DNA of 64,000 nt from Liquidambar formosana (Eukaryota; Streptophyta; Magnoliopsida; Saxifragales; Altingiaceae): contig CM077833.1 of assembly GCA_039720395.1 (NCBI GenBank), positions 12,399,133 to 12,463,132 of the forward strand, given 5' to 3'. Position 1 is the stretch's first letter. Each line of letters opens with the position of its first letter. The translations under genes were made by a program, and so were the position numbers. Below, in pieces: positions 12,248 through 23,500 of this stretch. The notes beneath the pieces are model-generated. The model worked only from the letters and a program-made list of their open reading frames with translations, was not told the origin of the DNA and did no database searches.

Positions 12248-12603
12248 TAATGAGGATTATTTGCTCTAATAGCTTGTTAAGAGGGGGCTGTCCAGTCTCT
12301 CCAGCACTTGATAAACCAGTAGCTCTATTTTTCCAGCATTACCCTTTAGTATATCTGTTCGTAGCATGTCATTAGGGGTATATTTGTCAATTGTAGCCTT
12401 TTGTTTGTTATAAATAAGCTGATAGGATTCTGTTAGAAGGAGTTTTTTGATATTCAATTACTAACAGAATTTGTAGAGCTTAGGGCTCAATTTTCTCTCT
12501 CCTGAATAAGATTCAACAGATTTTCTTCCATTTCCTCTCAGTTTCTCTCTCTTTCTTGTGAATTTTCTTGCAATTTTCCTTGATTGTTGGCTGGAGATCA
12601 TCA
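12248..12603 (+). repeat. 3' LTR of the gypsy element
   Basis: 356 bp, matching the 5' LTR end to end. Its first dinucleotide is TA rather than TG, a G-to-A change. It ends GGAGATCATCA and is followed by the AGGTT duplication. Confidence 0.92.
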
Positions 12604-12608
12604 AGGTT

Positions 12609-13397
12609 TACAGCATACTTTTGAGTATGCAGCCCGTGTTTGACGATCATTACGAGGAGGCCATTGTGTTTGATGATGATAATGATCATGAGACATTTGT
12701 GTTTGATAAGGATGATGTCTTATTGAGTAAGGAAGAATATTTTTGCTGAAATTTCAGTGGACAACTTCGAAGTTGTTCCTATTTTCTATGCCAATGATGA
12801 TGAAGAAGATTGTGGACAAGTATTTAATGTTGACAAGGTAGAAAGTGAAGAAATGGAGGGATTTTCTAGTGCTGTTTTTGAGTTACCACAACCATTTTTT
12901 GATAAATTTCTTTGTGATTTGCCTTTGCAACATATCCCACCTTACTTTGATAAGGAACCCAAAGAAACATCCGTTACCAAAGTTTTTCATGAAATAACTC
13001 TTTTAGAGATGATGATCTCTATTGGCAGCATCAAGAAGAGAAACTTAATGGCTATTTGACTATTTCCTTGGTGACTTGAGATATGTGTGTGGAGATCTTA
13101 GTTCTAAGCTTCTAAGTGGCTTTGATAAAGCTTCTTTTTCATTTTCAAAGAAGACATATGACAACGGTAGACATGTGGCTCAATTTCTGGAAGATGTTCA
13201 TGCTGCTAAAAGACTCAAGATTGAGTAACTCAATGTTAAACACGAGTCACAAGCTAATGATCGAAGAGAGAAGCTCCTTTTCAAGGCAAGAGACCTTGCT
13301 TGGGAGGTGTTAATGGAGAAAATCAGCCACTAGATCAAGAGCCGCTTCTACTTCTTATTCAAACCTAGGATAAGTTTGTTTTTTAGAGGAGGAATAG
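12609..13397 (+). pseudogene. Right half of the outer gypsy element: acidic frame and integrase tail
   Basis: Continues the element interrupted at 6781. Reading frames at about 12627-12746 and 12757-13056 are rich in Asp/Glu (for example FDDDNDHETFVFDKDD) and match no catalytic domain. After a junction near 13100 the sequence reads a remnant of the polyprotein tail (REKLLFKARDLAWEVL, compare RELLFKAGDLVWVVL of the inner element). Protease, RT, RNase H and the integrase core are absent, so this was an internally deleted, non-autonomous relative before the inner element landed in it. Confidence 0.7.
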
Positions 13398-13740
13398 TGA
13401 TGTGGCAAGATACATGCTGACAAGCAGCTTGTATTAGCTTGTATTAGTTGTAATAGTTAGAATCAGCTTGTATTAGCTTGTATTAGCTTGTATTAGTTTA
13501 TGGGGTTAGTTAACTAGTTAAGGTATATTGGTCTTTCCAAACCTTTAATTTCTATTTAAGGGCTGTTATTAGTTGATGAGAATAGTTTTTTCCAAAATAA
13601 ACTTTATTGTAATTGTTGTAGAGAGAGCTAATAGATCTACTTCTCTTTGGAATCAAAGTTTCTCTATTTTTCCCTCTCTCTCTTCCATTTTCTCTCATTT
13701 TCGTGCTAGTTTCCTTTATTTTTTTGGTGGAAGATCATCA
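13398..13740 (+). repeat. 3' LTR of the outer gypsy element
   Basis: 343 bp, from TGATGTGGCAAG to GGAAGATCATCA, preceded by a purine-rich tract (AGAGGAGGAATAG). Its termini resemble those of the inner element although the middle differs, so the two are relatives. It carries a TATA-like TTCTATTTAAG (about 13551) and an internal array of AGCTTGTATT words. Confidence 0.8.
13428..13500 (+). repeat. Short tandem array in the LTR
   Basis: At least five copies of an approximately 11-bp word AGCTTGTATT, partly interrupted by TAGTTGTAATAGTTAG. Located in the 5' portion of the LTR, upstream of the TATA-like motif. Confidence 0.8.
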
Positions 13741-14742
13741 GAGAGGTCATTTTAAAAATAAAGAAGAAAACCTTCTGCTATAAAACCACTAGAGTGTTAC
13801 CTTGAAAAAATATTTTTAAAATAAATAAATCTGACGCAAAGATAAAGAGAGGGGCAGACCTGGTTTGCTGCTCCTCTTCCATTGGTCCTTCCCTGAACTT
13901 AGCACATGAGAAATGTAATGTAATGTAAATAAAGAATCGCCCTCAGCGAAAAAATCAGAATAGAATTATTCATGAGATCCAATCATTCGTGGGCCCCACA
14001 CACACGCACACACACAAGCATTACATAACATATGCATACCACATAATAAATAATGAGATAATAAAGTCTGGGCAGGCACCTAAAAAAGTTAAAACCTCGG
14101 CGCAAGCACAACCTAACAGCTTAGGTGTGCACAAAAACAAGTTACTTGCCACATCAGATTTGGATAGGCAGTTATTGCCTATATTTGCTATCCTAACTAG
14201 TCACCAGACTCACCAAAGATTGGTCATAATAACTACAGTTAAGAATCTTTAAATGTTTTCAATTCTTGTGGAAACCACAGCAAATCTAAGGGTGATTTTG
14301 GACCTCTGTAGTTTCCACGATAACATATTGAAACTCATCGAGCAAAACAGAAAAACTCATCAAGACTCACTAAATTCGTGGAAACTTACTTCACATTTAC
14401 AAACTAGTAATATTTTGTAAAATATCAGAAAGTTCAGAATTTTAAAGTGGATCATGGAGATTTTGTTTTTATGTGATATAACCAAAGAAAAATGGATGAC
14501 CTATAAGATCATTATGTAGATGATATTTATTTAAAATGTTGGTGTGAGTGGGGGTGGGTGTGTGTGTATATATATATATAGATTTATAATCAACTATAAG
14601 TACTAAAAATTATAAGTAAATGATTCATTAAAAGTAAAGTCCTTATATGCTAGTATACTGGGCGTATACTAATCCTGTAATATTCATTATAATCTACAAA
14701 ATTAGAAAAGAAAGTATAGAAAACAAGTCCTTGCCTTAATCA

Positions 14743-14782
<40 letters not shown>

Positions 14783-15646
14783 TTTACATAATTACATGAG
14801 TTTAAGTCTATGCAATAATTTCTAAAAATAATAAATCAAAATTCACAAGACCAACTAGGAGGGCTTAACAATATGATCATATGAATGAAGCATGTTCTTT
14901 TTCTATCAAATACAAACAGACTTTTACTTGACAGTTGTGTATTGGCATTTCCTACTCTTATATATCCTTCATACTCCATCCCATAGAAATACTCCACTTT
15001 GAAAAGTCACGATCCTTTAGAAAGCATATTAAATGTGTTTACACCCATCTACTATATATCAATATTCCATATTTCCCCTAAATTTTTGACAGTTTAAAAT
15101 GTTTTTATTTCATCTTTAGCATGTAATTTATAATGTGACAGACTATTATGGAAAATGGAACAAACTTTATCCATTGACCTTTGACTCTGGACAAAATTTG
15201 TGGGCTATCCAAAACAGGAAATGTTGATTGTCTTTGCAGGACGTAGGCAGCACATCTTTTCCGGAAACATGCCAAAATTTTGGTGCATGTCCACCTTCTC
15301 TTTGCTTCCACAATGTGGCCGTGTGGGTTTATTGGAATGCAACAGATTCAATCATGTCCAAGTAATTATACATATCACAAGCGCAATACAGAAATGGATC
15401 GAGTAATGTTAATTAAGCTCATCTTGTATCTAAATGAAATTTATTTTATGTTTCCAAGCATATCTATGGCTTCCTAATTTTTTGCCCCATATTTAACTTT
15501 CATTTCCAAAACATTCCAGAGAATTCGCATGTTTTAGCTTACCAAAACTCACCTGCAAAACGAAACCCTGAAACATAATGCAACAACATTTTTTCTAATG
15601 TAATCAAGTCTTAGTTATTTAGGGGTTATTTAGGAAAACCCAAAAC
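13741..15646. other. AT-rich interval without recognised genes
   Basis: Only short random frames occur. It holds a (CA)n stretch near 13998-14016, (TG)n/(TA)n at about 14559-14580 and (AT)n at about 14747-14776. No transposon termini or exons could be assigned. Confidence 0.5.
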
Positions 15647-15754
15647 TCAGTTAGCTGAGGATAAGCTTACTGGTTTGTGGTTTCTCATAGTTTCAAGTGG
15701 TCAGTTAGCTGAGGATAAGCTTACTGGTTTGTGGTCTCTCATAGTTTCAAGTGG
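15647..15754. repeat. 54-bp direct tandem duplication
   Basis: Copies 15647-15700 and 15701-15754 both start TCAGTTAGCTGAGGATAAGC and end TTTCAAGTGG, with one visible difference (TTTCTC versus TCTCTC). Confidence 0.95.
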
Positions 15755-16875
15755 AAATATAGGTATGCAAGCTACTGTCTTATAAACCAACTTTGAGTTG
15801 GTATTTTAAAAAACCAGATAAGGAGTCTCACATGGGTTGTGATGACCCTGGTTTAATTTTTGTTAACCTTTGTGTAATTAAGTGTATTGGGTTTGATTTA
15901 ATGTGTAATTCATGTTCCATTTCTAGGACTTGTTATTTTGGTTGGACTATACATGTTTTGGGCACTTGGTGTGCATTCTTCTATTGTCTCCGGCGACTGT
16001 GTTTTCGCGAGACCCTTGCCACACCTCAGCTGGACTACCAGCGCAAGCCACTCAGATTTAAGCCTCTCTGCTCAAGCTAACTTGAGCTCACTTCAGTAAC
16101 TGTGAGTCAATAGCTGAACCAGTGTTTTCACAAGTCACTCTCTCAGGCAGAAGTCACCTGTCACATTTTCCTTTTAGCTCAAATTTCCCATGTTTCCCCT
16201 AACCATATAAATACCCCTATAGCCCCAAAAACCCAAATTTCTACCTCAATTCAAGAGAGATAGAGAGGGAGCTTAAATCTATAAAATGAGGGATGGATTT
16301 CTCAGCATTTTTGGCTCGGATCTCATCTTCTGCATAGATTGCTTCAATCTTCATCACTTAATATTGAGGTAGGTGAATTTTCCATTTGTGTAAATCATTG
16401 GTATGTTGAGTATACAAGTGACTCTAGCATGTCTGATGTTATTTTGAGTTGATTTAAGAATCCTTAACTTCCCATTATCAAAAAAAAAAGAAGTAGAGAG
16501 AAAGAATCCTTAACTTGCATTTATAAAATGATGTATGGTTTGCATATGTTTCATGATCTAGGGTTTTGAAATCATCATTTTCACGATAAATCCAAAATTC
16601 CTATAGTTTTTGGAAGATTAGATGGGTTTAACATGAGGTATTTGGCATTAATATGAAATATTTGCATTTTTGGAAATTTAAGGGAAATTTCCATTTTTTG
16701 GAAAATTATGGGAAATTTTAGTATTCTTGCTCATTGAGAAAAGTTACTATTTGTTATGTAAATTATGGGCATTAATTGGAAATGAGATATTTCAAGGATA
16801 AATGGGTTAGGTTATAAATGTTTTGCCTAATGGATACTTTGTTGGCTTGAGAATGCCTACAATGATAGTAAAGGG
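15755..16875. other. Interval with LTR-like promoter character
   Basis: A 95-codon frame at 15793-16080 has no recognisable domain. Downstream is a TATA-like CCATATAAATACCCC (about 16203) followed by pyrimidine- and purine-rich leader-like sequence, as in LTRs, but no paired LTR, primer site or target duplication was found. The remainder to 16875 is AT-rich and featureless. Confidence 0.3.
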
Positions 16876-17559
16876 CTGTGTTACGCAGACTCGCCTGTTT
16901 ACCCCAAGGTACCCATGTCGACACAAGTACGGGTATGGGATCCATGTCGGATACCTCACCTGCAATCGGACACGGCTACTAGGAGAAGGACAAGGAGAAG
17001 GAGAAGAAGAAGAAGAAGAAGAAGAAGCAGAAGTAGTAGTAATGGCGTCGCCGGAGGGTGGAAGGAGGAACGATGAAAGAAAAATAAAAAGAAAAAACAA
17101 AAGAGGCGGAGAGAGAAAGAATACCTTGTGCTGGCCAGAACTTTCAACGGAGGCTGTCGTGGTTGTTGCCGCCGAAAGTGAAGTGGGAAGGCGATTGGTA
17201 GATGCTTTGGTTTTGTCGAATAATATGAAACCCATTCCCCACCCACTAACCTTGTTATCTTGTTAAATTTTCATTTAATCCTTATCTTTCCTTTATTCTT
17301 AAAAAAACCAAAATTTAAATTTCATATTTGACCCCACTAAATCTAGCTATTATGAATATGCTCCCACATATCAGAATCTTTACAAAAATACCCCTCATCA
17401 TATCATATTACATATATATACACACACACACGTATCCCCGTACCCGTATCCCATTTTTGGCTCCTTTTTGGTCGAGTCCCCGTATCCCAAATTTAAAAAT
17501 TGGACGAGTCCAACTCCTAGATACACACCTACACCCACACCCAAACTAGTGTAACACAG
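16876..17559. mobile_element. Probable non-autonomous hAT-like element
   Basis: Begins CTGTGTTACGCAGACTCG and ends in the inverse (reverse complement CTGTGTTACACTAG), giving short terminal inverted repeats about 684 bp apart. Flanking 8-mers GTAAAGGG and GTAGAGGA match at six of eight positions, as an old hAT-type duplication would. Subterminal regions are rich in GTACGGGTA/TACCCGTA words. A GAA-rich microsatellite (about 16998-17030) creates long low-complexity frames on both strands that are not genes. Confidence 0.5.
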
Positions 17560-17819
17560 GTAGAGGATCACTAAGTGTGGGTTAAGTCCGTTCTTCCCAC
17601 TCCTTTGGTCCTGGAATTTAGTCTATTTTGCCCAAAATTATGGATGACCATCCCATTTCTACATACAAGGGGCTGTTAGGAAAAGGTTTATAAGTAGTTG
17701 ATGTTGACTTGGTAATAAACCCCACAGTTCATTGGTGACATTCAAAATGAGATTTGGGATTTGGAGATGCATTTGAGAAATATGGTTGTTAGCCCCAAGG
17801 TTCTAAAACCATAAGATTT
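17560..17819. other. Short unassigned interval
   Basis: No frame, terminus or repeat could be assigned. Confidence 0.3.
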
Positions 17820-18672
17820 TGATGATAACAAAGCAACGACGTTTTAATTTGCTAACGATTAGTGAAGTTTTGATTGAGATTGCTACAAATGTCCATAATA
17901 TTAAAACATATCCATCAAGCTTCAAATGGAATCAAATGGTAACAAAAAGCATCAAAGGAGCACTCATGATCAAGGAAGCAATCCAACACTCATATGAAAA
18001 ACAAGTGAAGATTATCAAGATTCAAAGTATGAGAGTGCTAGGATTGAAATGTAAGATTGATCACAATCTTGGTTCACCAACTAGCAAAGGGCTTTAGGAT
18101 CATATGCATATCATGCTAAGTCACTTAATGGACTCATAAAAATGACCTATGAAACCTCAAAATGAAAGGGATTCTAATCCCTAACAATTGCACTTAATGA
18201 TATAAACTTAGATTTCTAAAACGAGTTTTTAGACAGCCTGAAACTCAATTCAGACATTTCAAACCGGAAAGAGACGTCTGAAACTAAATCAGACAGCTGA
18301 AGATATAACTGACCATAATCATGCTCACTGGAAAAATCAGACATTCAAGTAAGACGTCTGAAAAGACTTCAGTCGATTGAAATAAGGCTTGAACACAGTC
18401 CTAAGAAATATGCTCACTAGTTTTCCGGATGTATAATTCAAACGTCTGAAATGAAGAATCAGAAAAATGAAATGTTTTTAGACTCCGGACTGACAAATAA
18501 CGGCTAGTTATGTGTTTGATCTCTCTCTCTCTCTTCACTCTCTTTAATCTATGCTCATTTTTCATCATTGCATTGCAATTTCATTATTAGGCATACTTAG
18601 TTTTATAACTGGCCAAAAAGTTTCAATAGTATACAACAACCCGATTCAACCCCCTCCCCCCCCCCCCCCCCC
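17820..18672 (+). mobile_element. LTR-like repeat, possibly Ty1/copia SIRE type
   Basis: Starts TGATGATAACAAAG after TTT, contains several GACGTCTGAAA-type words and ends in GATTCAACCCCCTC plus a 17-C run. A GATGATAACAAA start and a CA-ACCCCC end recall SIRE/Maximus LTRs, recognised from memory of the group. No second LTR, primer site or target duplication was found. The 92-codon frame at 17819-18097 looks incidental. Confidence 0.3.
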
Positions 18673-19703
18673 GGGGCATCTGGTTACATCTTGCGCCAGC
18701 AATGGTTGTAAACTTGAAATGGTACATTTTTCATATGGCGACATAAGTGATTAAACCTCGGTGTACCCTTATGCAACATGTTTCCTAATAGGCTGTGGCT
18801 CACCCTACATTATTTTGCAAATACTTCAAAAGTAGATAATGGCTTTATAACTTATGGATGTAATGTTTTGGCATGCAGTGGATCACATAATTCTCTGATC
18901 CTATGTCATCATTTGTGTTGTATTAAAATAGTATTGTTATGTGGCTTGAAAGCATTGTACTTCCGATTTTATTTGGAACACATGTTATGTAATATTACGA
19001 TTATATGGTGGAACTCATGTAGGATATGATGTTAATCTGATATAACAATTGTGAATGGTAGGTTTTAAATTCTTATGATTTTGTAGAGGTTTTTAGAAGA
19101 CCACAAGCCAATTCTTTGGTAACTCGAAATTTAATGAAAAATGATGATTTTACAAAATTAATTAATCTCAATCAATCATGGACTATTTTCATGGTTGTCA
19201 CATGGGCCCAATATGGTCTACCTCCAAAATTCCCAAACAAGCCCTTATCTATATCTATACTAGTTATAGAAGTCTCTTACGCAGAAAAACTTTTGATTGA
19301 CCATATTATGCTCATTTAAATTTAAAAATAGATTTTTCACTAAATTAATGTATTTAAATCTATTATTTATGTCCATGGCCAACCGTACTCTCCAAACTCT
19401 TTTAACACATGTGAGTAAACCCAGTCCTGATCCAAACTCTTCTTGTAGCAAGTTACAACTAGATTATTCATATATTTATTGTTATATAGAAATTTTAATT
19501 GACAGCATGTTTTTCAAAATTTGATGGTAATTTTTTTTCTTATGTATGCACACAAATCGAAGTATATACCTTTTTCATATGCTTTATTTTCTTTGGGGCG
19601 TGCCACATTCTTTCTCATAGATTTTGATTATTTATTTTGATAATAATCACATTGTTACTCAGAAATATTGTTTTCATGCTATAGTCATTGCACGACTCAT
19701 CCA

Positions 19704-19742
<39 letters not shown>

Positions 19743-19757
19743 TTTATAATTTATATT
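18673..19757. other. AT-rich interval without recognised genes
   Basis: No exon or transposon domain seen on either strand. Contains an (AT)n microsatellite at about 19707-19740. Confidence 0.4.
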
Positions 19758-19773
19758 ATTGGTTGGCCATAAA

Positions 19774-20322
19774 AATAAAAAATAAAAATAAAAAAATTTG
19801 AAGTACAACAAAGAAAATTTTATTGAAAAATAGAAAGAAGAAAAGTACGAGGACAAGATGTCCACCAAAACCAACAACAGAGAGAGAGAGAACCAAAACA
19901 AGTACTAACTAGCACTAACCAACTTCCAAACATATTTCATGATAACTATGGAATTCCCTGAAAATCTTTTGAAACTGAAACCCAAAAAGAAGCTAAAAAA
20001 TACACTCTGTCCCACAGTCCATCCAAGCAATCCTCTTTTTCGTCAAAAACTCCAGTATTCCTTCCCAACCAAATAATCCAACATAATGCCATTATAAATT
20101 TATAACACATCACCACAAAGTGACTCCTTTCTTACCCCTCCCAAGACCCACAAAACCGACCAACCCATAAATACCCACATCTCACCACTACTCTGGAACA
20201 ATCCATGCCACAAAACAGTAGCCACTGGGCAATATAGAAACAGATGATCAACTGTTTCAGCCTCAGATAATACACCACTACGGAAGATAACAATAGGAAG
20301 GTCTCTTCCTCAAAAACATGTC
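19774..20322 (-). mobile_element. 5'-truncated LINE with target duplication
   Basis: Minus-strand 3' end of an L1-type LINE: A-rich tail at its low-coordinate end, then sequence parallel to 2520-3020 of the first LINE (for example GGAATTCCCTGAAAA versus GAATTCCCTGAAAA). It is flanked by ATTGGTTGGCCATAAA (19758-19773) and ATTGGTTGGTCATAAA (20323-20338), a 16-bp target duplication with one mismatch. Only the C-terminal part of ORF2 and the 3' untranslated region remain. Confidence 0.85.
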
Positions 20323-20338
20323 ATTGGTTGGTCATAAA

Positions 20339-20924
20339 CTTGAATTCAGATTCATCCATTTTCTTTATTAAAATTACAACTTTGGCTTAATTTTGAATAA
20401 ACTAGTTTACAGGAAAAAAAAAAAAAAAAAAGGGACTGATATATAGGCATATAGGCCAAACAGTGAAAAGAGAAAATCAATACACCAATAGCGTGGCGCT
20501 TTGATGTGGACTTCTTTTAAATACCTCCGTTAATTGTAACGGAGAACCAAAATGGAAAATGACAAGATTACCCCTATCCAAATTAAGGTAATTCGGAAAA
20601 TCAGGCAAAAAATCCATTCACTCACCTCTTTCAAAAATCCCTCACCCCTTCAAACATAAATAAAGCTCCAAAGAACAAAGATCGCAACACTGTTCTTTAC
20701 ATCTAACTTCACCCAAAAAAAAAAACCAAAAAAAAAAAAAAAAACAAAACAAAACAAAACAAAGCAAAACAAACCTACATTTCAAGTTAAAATAACCTTG
20801 ACCATGTGAGAAATCAAGTTTAGATCCACCAGCAGCCAAACAAACATATATAAATGAAAATGAAATGAAACAGTTAAAATAAACTTGATTTTGTTTTTTT
20901 TTTTTTTGGGGGGGGGGGGGGGGG
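20339..20924. other. Interval left of LINE 3, possibly part of the Helitron-like unit
   Basis: No gene. Contains an A-run (about 20413-20431), repeated CAAAACAAAA words (20735-20770) and a T-run leading into 17 consecutive Gs (20908-20924). AGTTAAAATAA (20872-20882) recurs at 23512-23522 on the far side of the LINE, so both flanks may once have been continuous. Confidence 0.4.
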
Positions 20925-22265
20925 TGGTTGGGGGGGAAGAGTTGTTAACTTTAGTTGTAGATGTTTAAGAATAACAGATAAAGCTAAGGAGGTAGGATTG
21001 ATAGAGGGTTTTGAGGGGGGTAGGGATAGGGTTTCTGTTTCTCAATTGCAATTTGCGGATGATACTTTATTTTTCGCCTCTGGGGATGAACTCAAGTTTT
21101 TATCTTTCAATTTATTTTGCAGATCTTTGAACTAGTCTCGGTTCTTAGAGCTAATACGGAGAAAAGTGCTTTAGTGGGGATCCATTGTGAAGAAGATAAG
21201 ATCCAGAGATTAGTTGGACTGCTAGGATGTCCTATTCGAGAATGGCCTTTAACCTATTTGGCTCTTCCTTTAGAGGGAAATCTTTATTTTGGGGCATTTT
21301 GGAATCCCGTGATTGAAAGGGTTAGGAAAAGATTATGGTTGGAAGAAAGTTTTAATATCTAAGGGCGGGAGATTGGTTTTAGTTCAATCAGTTTTGTCTA
21401 GTATTCCCGTCTACTATATGTCTCTTTTTAGAATCCCAATTAAGGTGGCTCGTGTGCTAGAAAACTTAATGAGGGATTTTTTGTAGGAAGGTAATGGTGA
21501 AAGTAAGAGAGATCATCTTTTCAATTGGGATGTTGTGTCTAGGCCAATATCTCAAGAGGATTAAGTTTTAGGTAAGTTAATGGAAAGAAATGTTGCTCTT
21601 ACTGCTAAGCAGTTATGGAGGTTCCTTTAGAGAGCAATTCTTTGTGGCATGCTGCTATTAGAAGCAAGTATGGGATGGAGGGCAATGGTTGGGATGCTCA
21701 AGCAAGTCCTAGAACTTTGACTAGATGTCCTTGAAAATTTATTTCTCAGGGGTTGGATGGATTTTTGGAACACACTTCCTTATTAGTTGGTAGGGGGGAT
21801 AGAGTTCGTTTTTGGGAAGATCGGAGGAGGGAAGCTTCTTTTTCTTCTTTGTTCCCTCAATTATATAGACTTTCTTTATCTCACAATGTTCCTATTTCTT
21901 CCTTGGTCTCACATGATTCTATTAATCTTAATAGGGATTTCAACATTTTTCATAATCTCAACGATAGGGAATGTGAGGAGCTTTCAACTTTGATATTATT
22001 ATTGGATGGCTTCTCTTCAAGTGTCGATCCAAATAGGAGGATTTGGACGGTTGATTCTTCAGGAGTTTTTTCATATAAATCTTACTTTGAAGGAGGCCTT
22101 CCTTTTATTTTTGTCTACAATGGTGTCTTATGTGTAAGGATGGGGCGGAGAGTGTTGATCATATTTTCCTATTTTTTCCAGTGGCCAGATGATTGTGGCA
22201 AAAACCTTTTTGTAGTAGTGGTGAATGTTGGGTAATGCCAGGTTGTGCTACACTACTCCTACTAC

Positions 22266-23092
22266 CTATGAAGCACGGACACGCGACATGGACACAACAC
22301 AACACGGACACCCCGACACTGCAATTCCTAAAAATCCAAGGGACACGACACGGCGGGGATATAGCAATAAGAAAATAATTTTATATATATATATAATTTA
22401 TTAAATGTAGAAATATAGGTTTATTATCCAATGAAAGAAGCATATAAAATTTAAGGAGTTATAAAAACGAAAAATCTCATATAAGTTGTGATGACTTAAT
22501 GAGATTTAAGAATGACATTCATGCCAATGGCCTTGTGGCCTAGTGGCACTTCTCCCTCCTATGTGGAGGGAGATCCTAACTTTGAGTCGTAGGTTTGCCA
22601 TTTGTTGATGTAATGAATTTCTTATCCATGTTACCAAAATAATAATAATAATACTAAGAATAATAATAATAATAATAAAATTTGACATTCATCTGGCCTC
22701 TGTCTCTCTCTGTCTCTCCGTTTCTAGGTGAGGGAATTAGGGATTTAGGAGCTCAGGGTACAAAGAGTAAAGGGCCTTTTAGAGCTAAGTTTTAGCTTTT
22801 GCAAAAGCCCCCCCCCCCCCTTCTCAATGGTTTATAATAACTAAATTTACCAATTTAAAATTTCATTTTTTGCCCCGCCGTGTCCCAGCCGCGTCCTAGA
22901 AGTATCTAAGACGTGTCCTAGAAGGGTCCAAAACTTGTCCTAGACATGTCCGATATTAATTAATTTTTTTTATTTAATGGAAACGTACGGGCCGTGTCCA
23001 ACATGTGTCAACGCTGTGTCGAAGGCGTGTCCTTGTCCGACACGTGTCGGACACAGCCACGACACTCTTGGAGGAGTGTCTATACTTCATAG
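22266..23092. mobile_element. Non-autonomous TIR element (hAT-like) inside the LINE
   Basis: Ends are inverted: CTATGAAGCACGGACAC at the left, and the right end reversed reads CTATGAAGTATAGACAC. Flanking 8-mers CCTACTAC (22258-22265) and ATTACTAC (23093-23100) agree at six positions. Both ends are dense in GTGTCC/GGACAC words. The LINE reading frame is interrupted exactly across it, which supports the boundaries. A SINE lies within it. Confidence 0.65.
22523..22682 (+). mobile_element. tRNA-derived SINE with 10-bp target duplication
   Basis: Starts with an A-box-like TGGCCTAGTGG and a degenerate B-box-like GAGTCGTAGG, and ends in an (AATAAT)n tail. TGACATTCAT flanks it at 22513-22522 and 22683-22692. 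Confidence 0.75.
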
Positions 23093-23500
23093 ATTACTAC
23101 GAGGATGCCAGAGATCCATTTTTGGGGTCTTGGAAGTGGCAAGAAAGGAGAGGGTTATTTGGAGATGTGCAACTTTTGTAGCGTTTAGGATTATTTGGCT
23201 TGAAAGCAATGCAAGGATCTTTGAGGATAAGGAGTCTTTCATGGATAGTTTGTGGGATAGGGTGCATTTTTGGGGTTCATTTTGGGCGCATGCTTCTGAG
23301 GAGTTTCATGATATTCCTTTCTTTGTTTTAAAGTCATATTAGAGGGCACTTTATCGTTAGATTTCATTTTCTTTGTGTCTTGGTTCTTGTTTCTTGTAGT
23401 TGGTTTTAGGTGGACTGCTTGTCCTCCTGAAGTACCTTTCTTTCTTTTATTAATAAAACCCTTTTTTTGTTGCTGATAAAAATAAAATAACATAACAAAA

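Larger units (their letters stand above)
6782..12603 (+). mobile_element. Structurally complete Ty3/gypsy retrotransposon, coding-dead
   Basis: Two LTRs (6782-7135 and 12248-12603), initiator Met-tRNA primer site, one long gag-pol frame, purine tract and a perfect 5-bp target duplication AGGTT (6777-6781 and 12604-12608). It sits inside a related gypsy element whose halves lie on both sides. The pol order protease, RT, RNase H, integrase defines Ty3/gypsy. No clear chromodomain was seen at the C-terminus; the DGGSCENVV protease and integrase wording recall chromovirus lineages such as Reina/CRM, but clade assignment needs a tree. Confidence 0.95.
20925..23500 (+). mobile_element. 5'-truncated L1-type LINE, interrupted by a TIR element
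   Basis: Reads RT from the catalytic block onward: QLQFADDTLFFA (about 21045-21080), then LVGLLGCPIREWPLTYLALPL (about 21210-21270), thumb (about 21360-21480), an IR-domain stretch SNSLWHAAIRSKYGMEGNGW (about 21630-21690) and the C-terminal region (21753-22235). After the interruption at 22266-23092 it resumes with WLESNARIFEDKESFMDSLW (about 23190-23250), a stop near 23341, a 3' untranslated region and TTGTTGCTGATAAAAAT plus A-rich tail. Several stops and shifts show it is dead. The endonuclease and RT fingers are missing. Confidence 0.88.

Noticed and set aside
15105..15311. Candidate SAC exon on the minus strand
   Set aside because: The frame does not resemble the SAC family and has no phase-compatible splice sites.
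15793..16080. Possible small gene (95 codons)
   Set aside because: No recognisable domain, compositionally like surrounding LTR-like DNA.
16807..17266. Long overlapping frames on both strands (up to 147 codons)
   Set aside because: They result from a GAA-type microsatellite and GC-rich TIR-element DNA; Ser- or Glu-run proteins with no domain.
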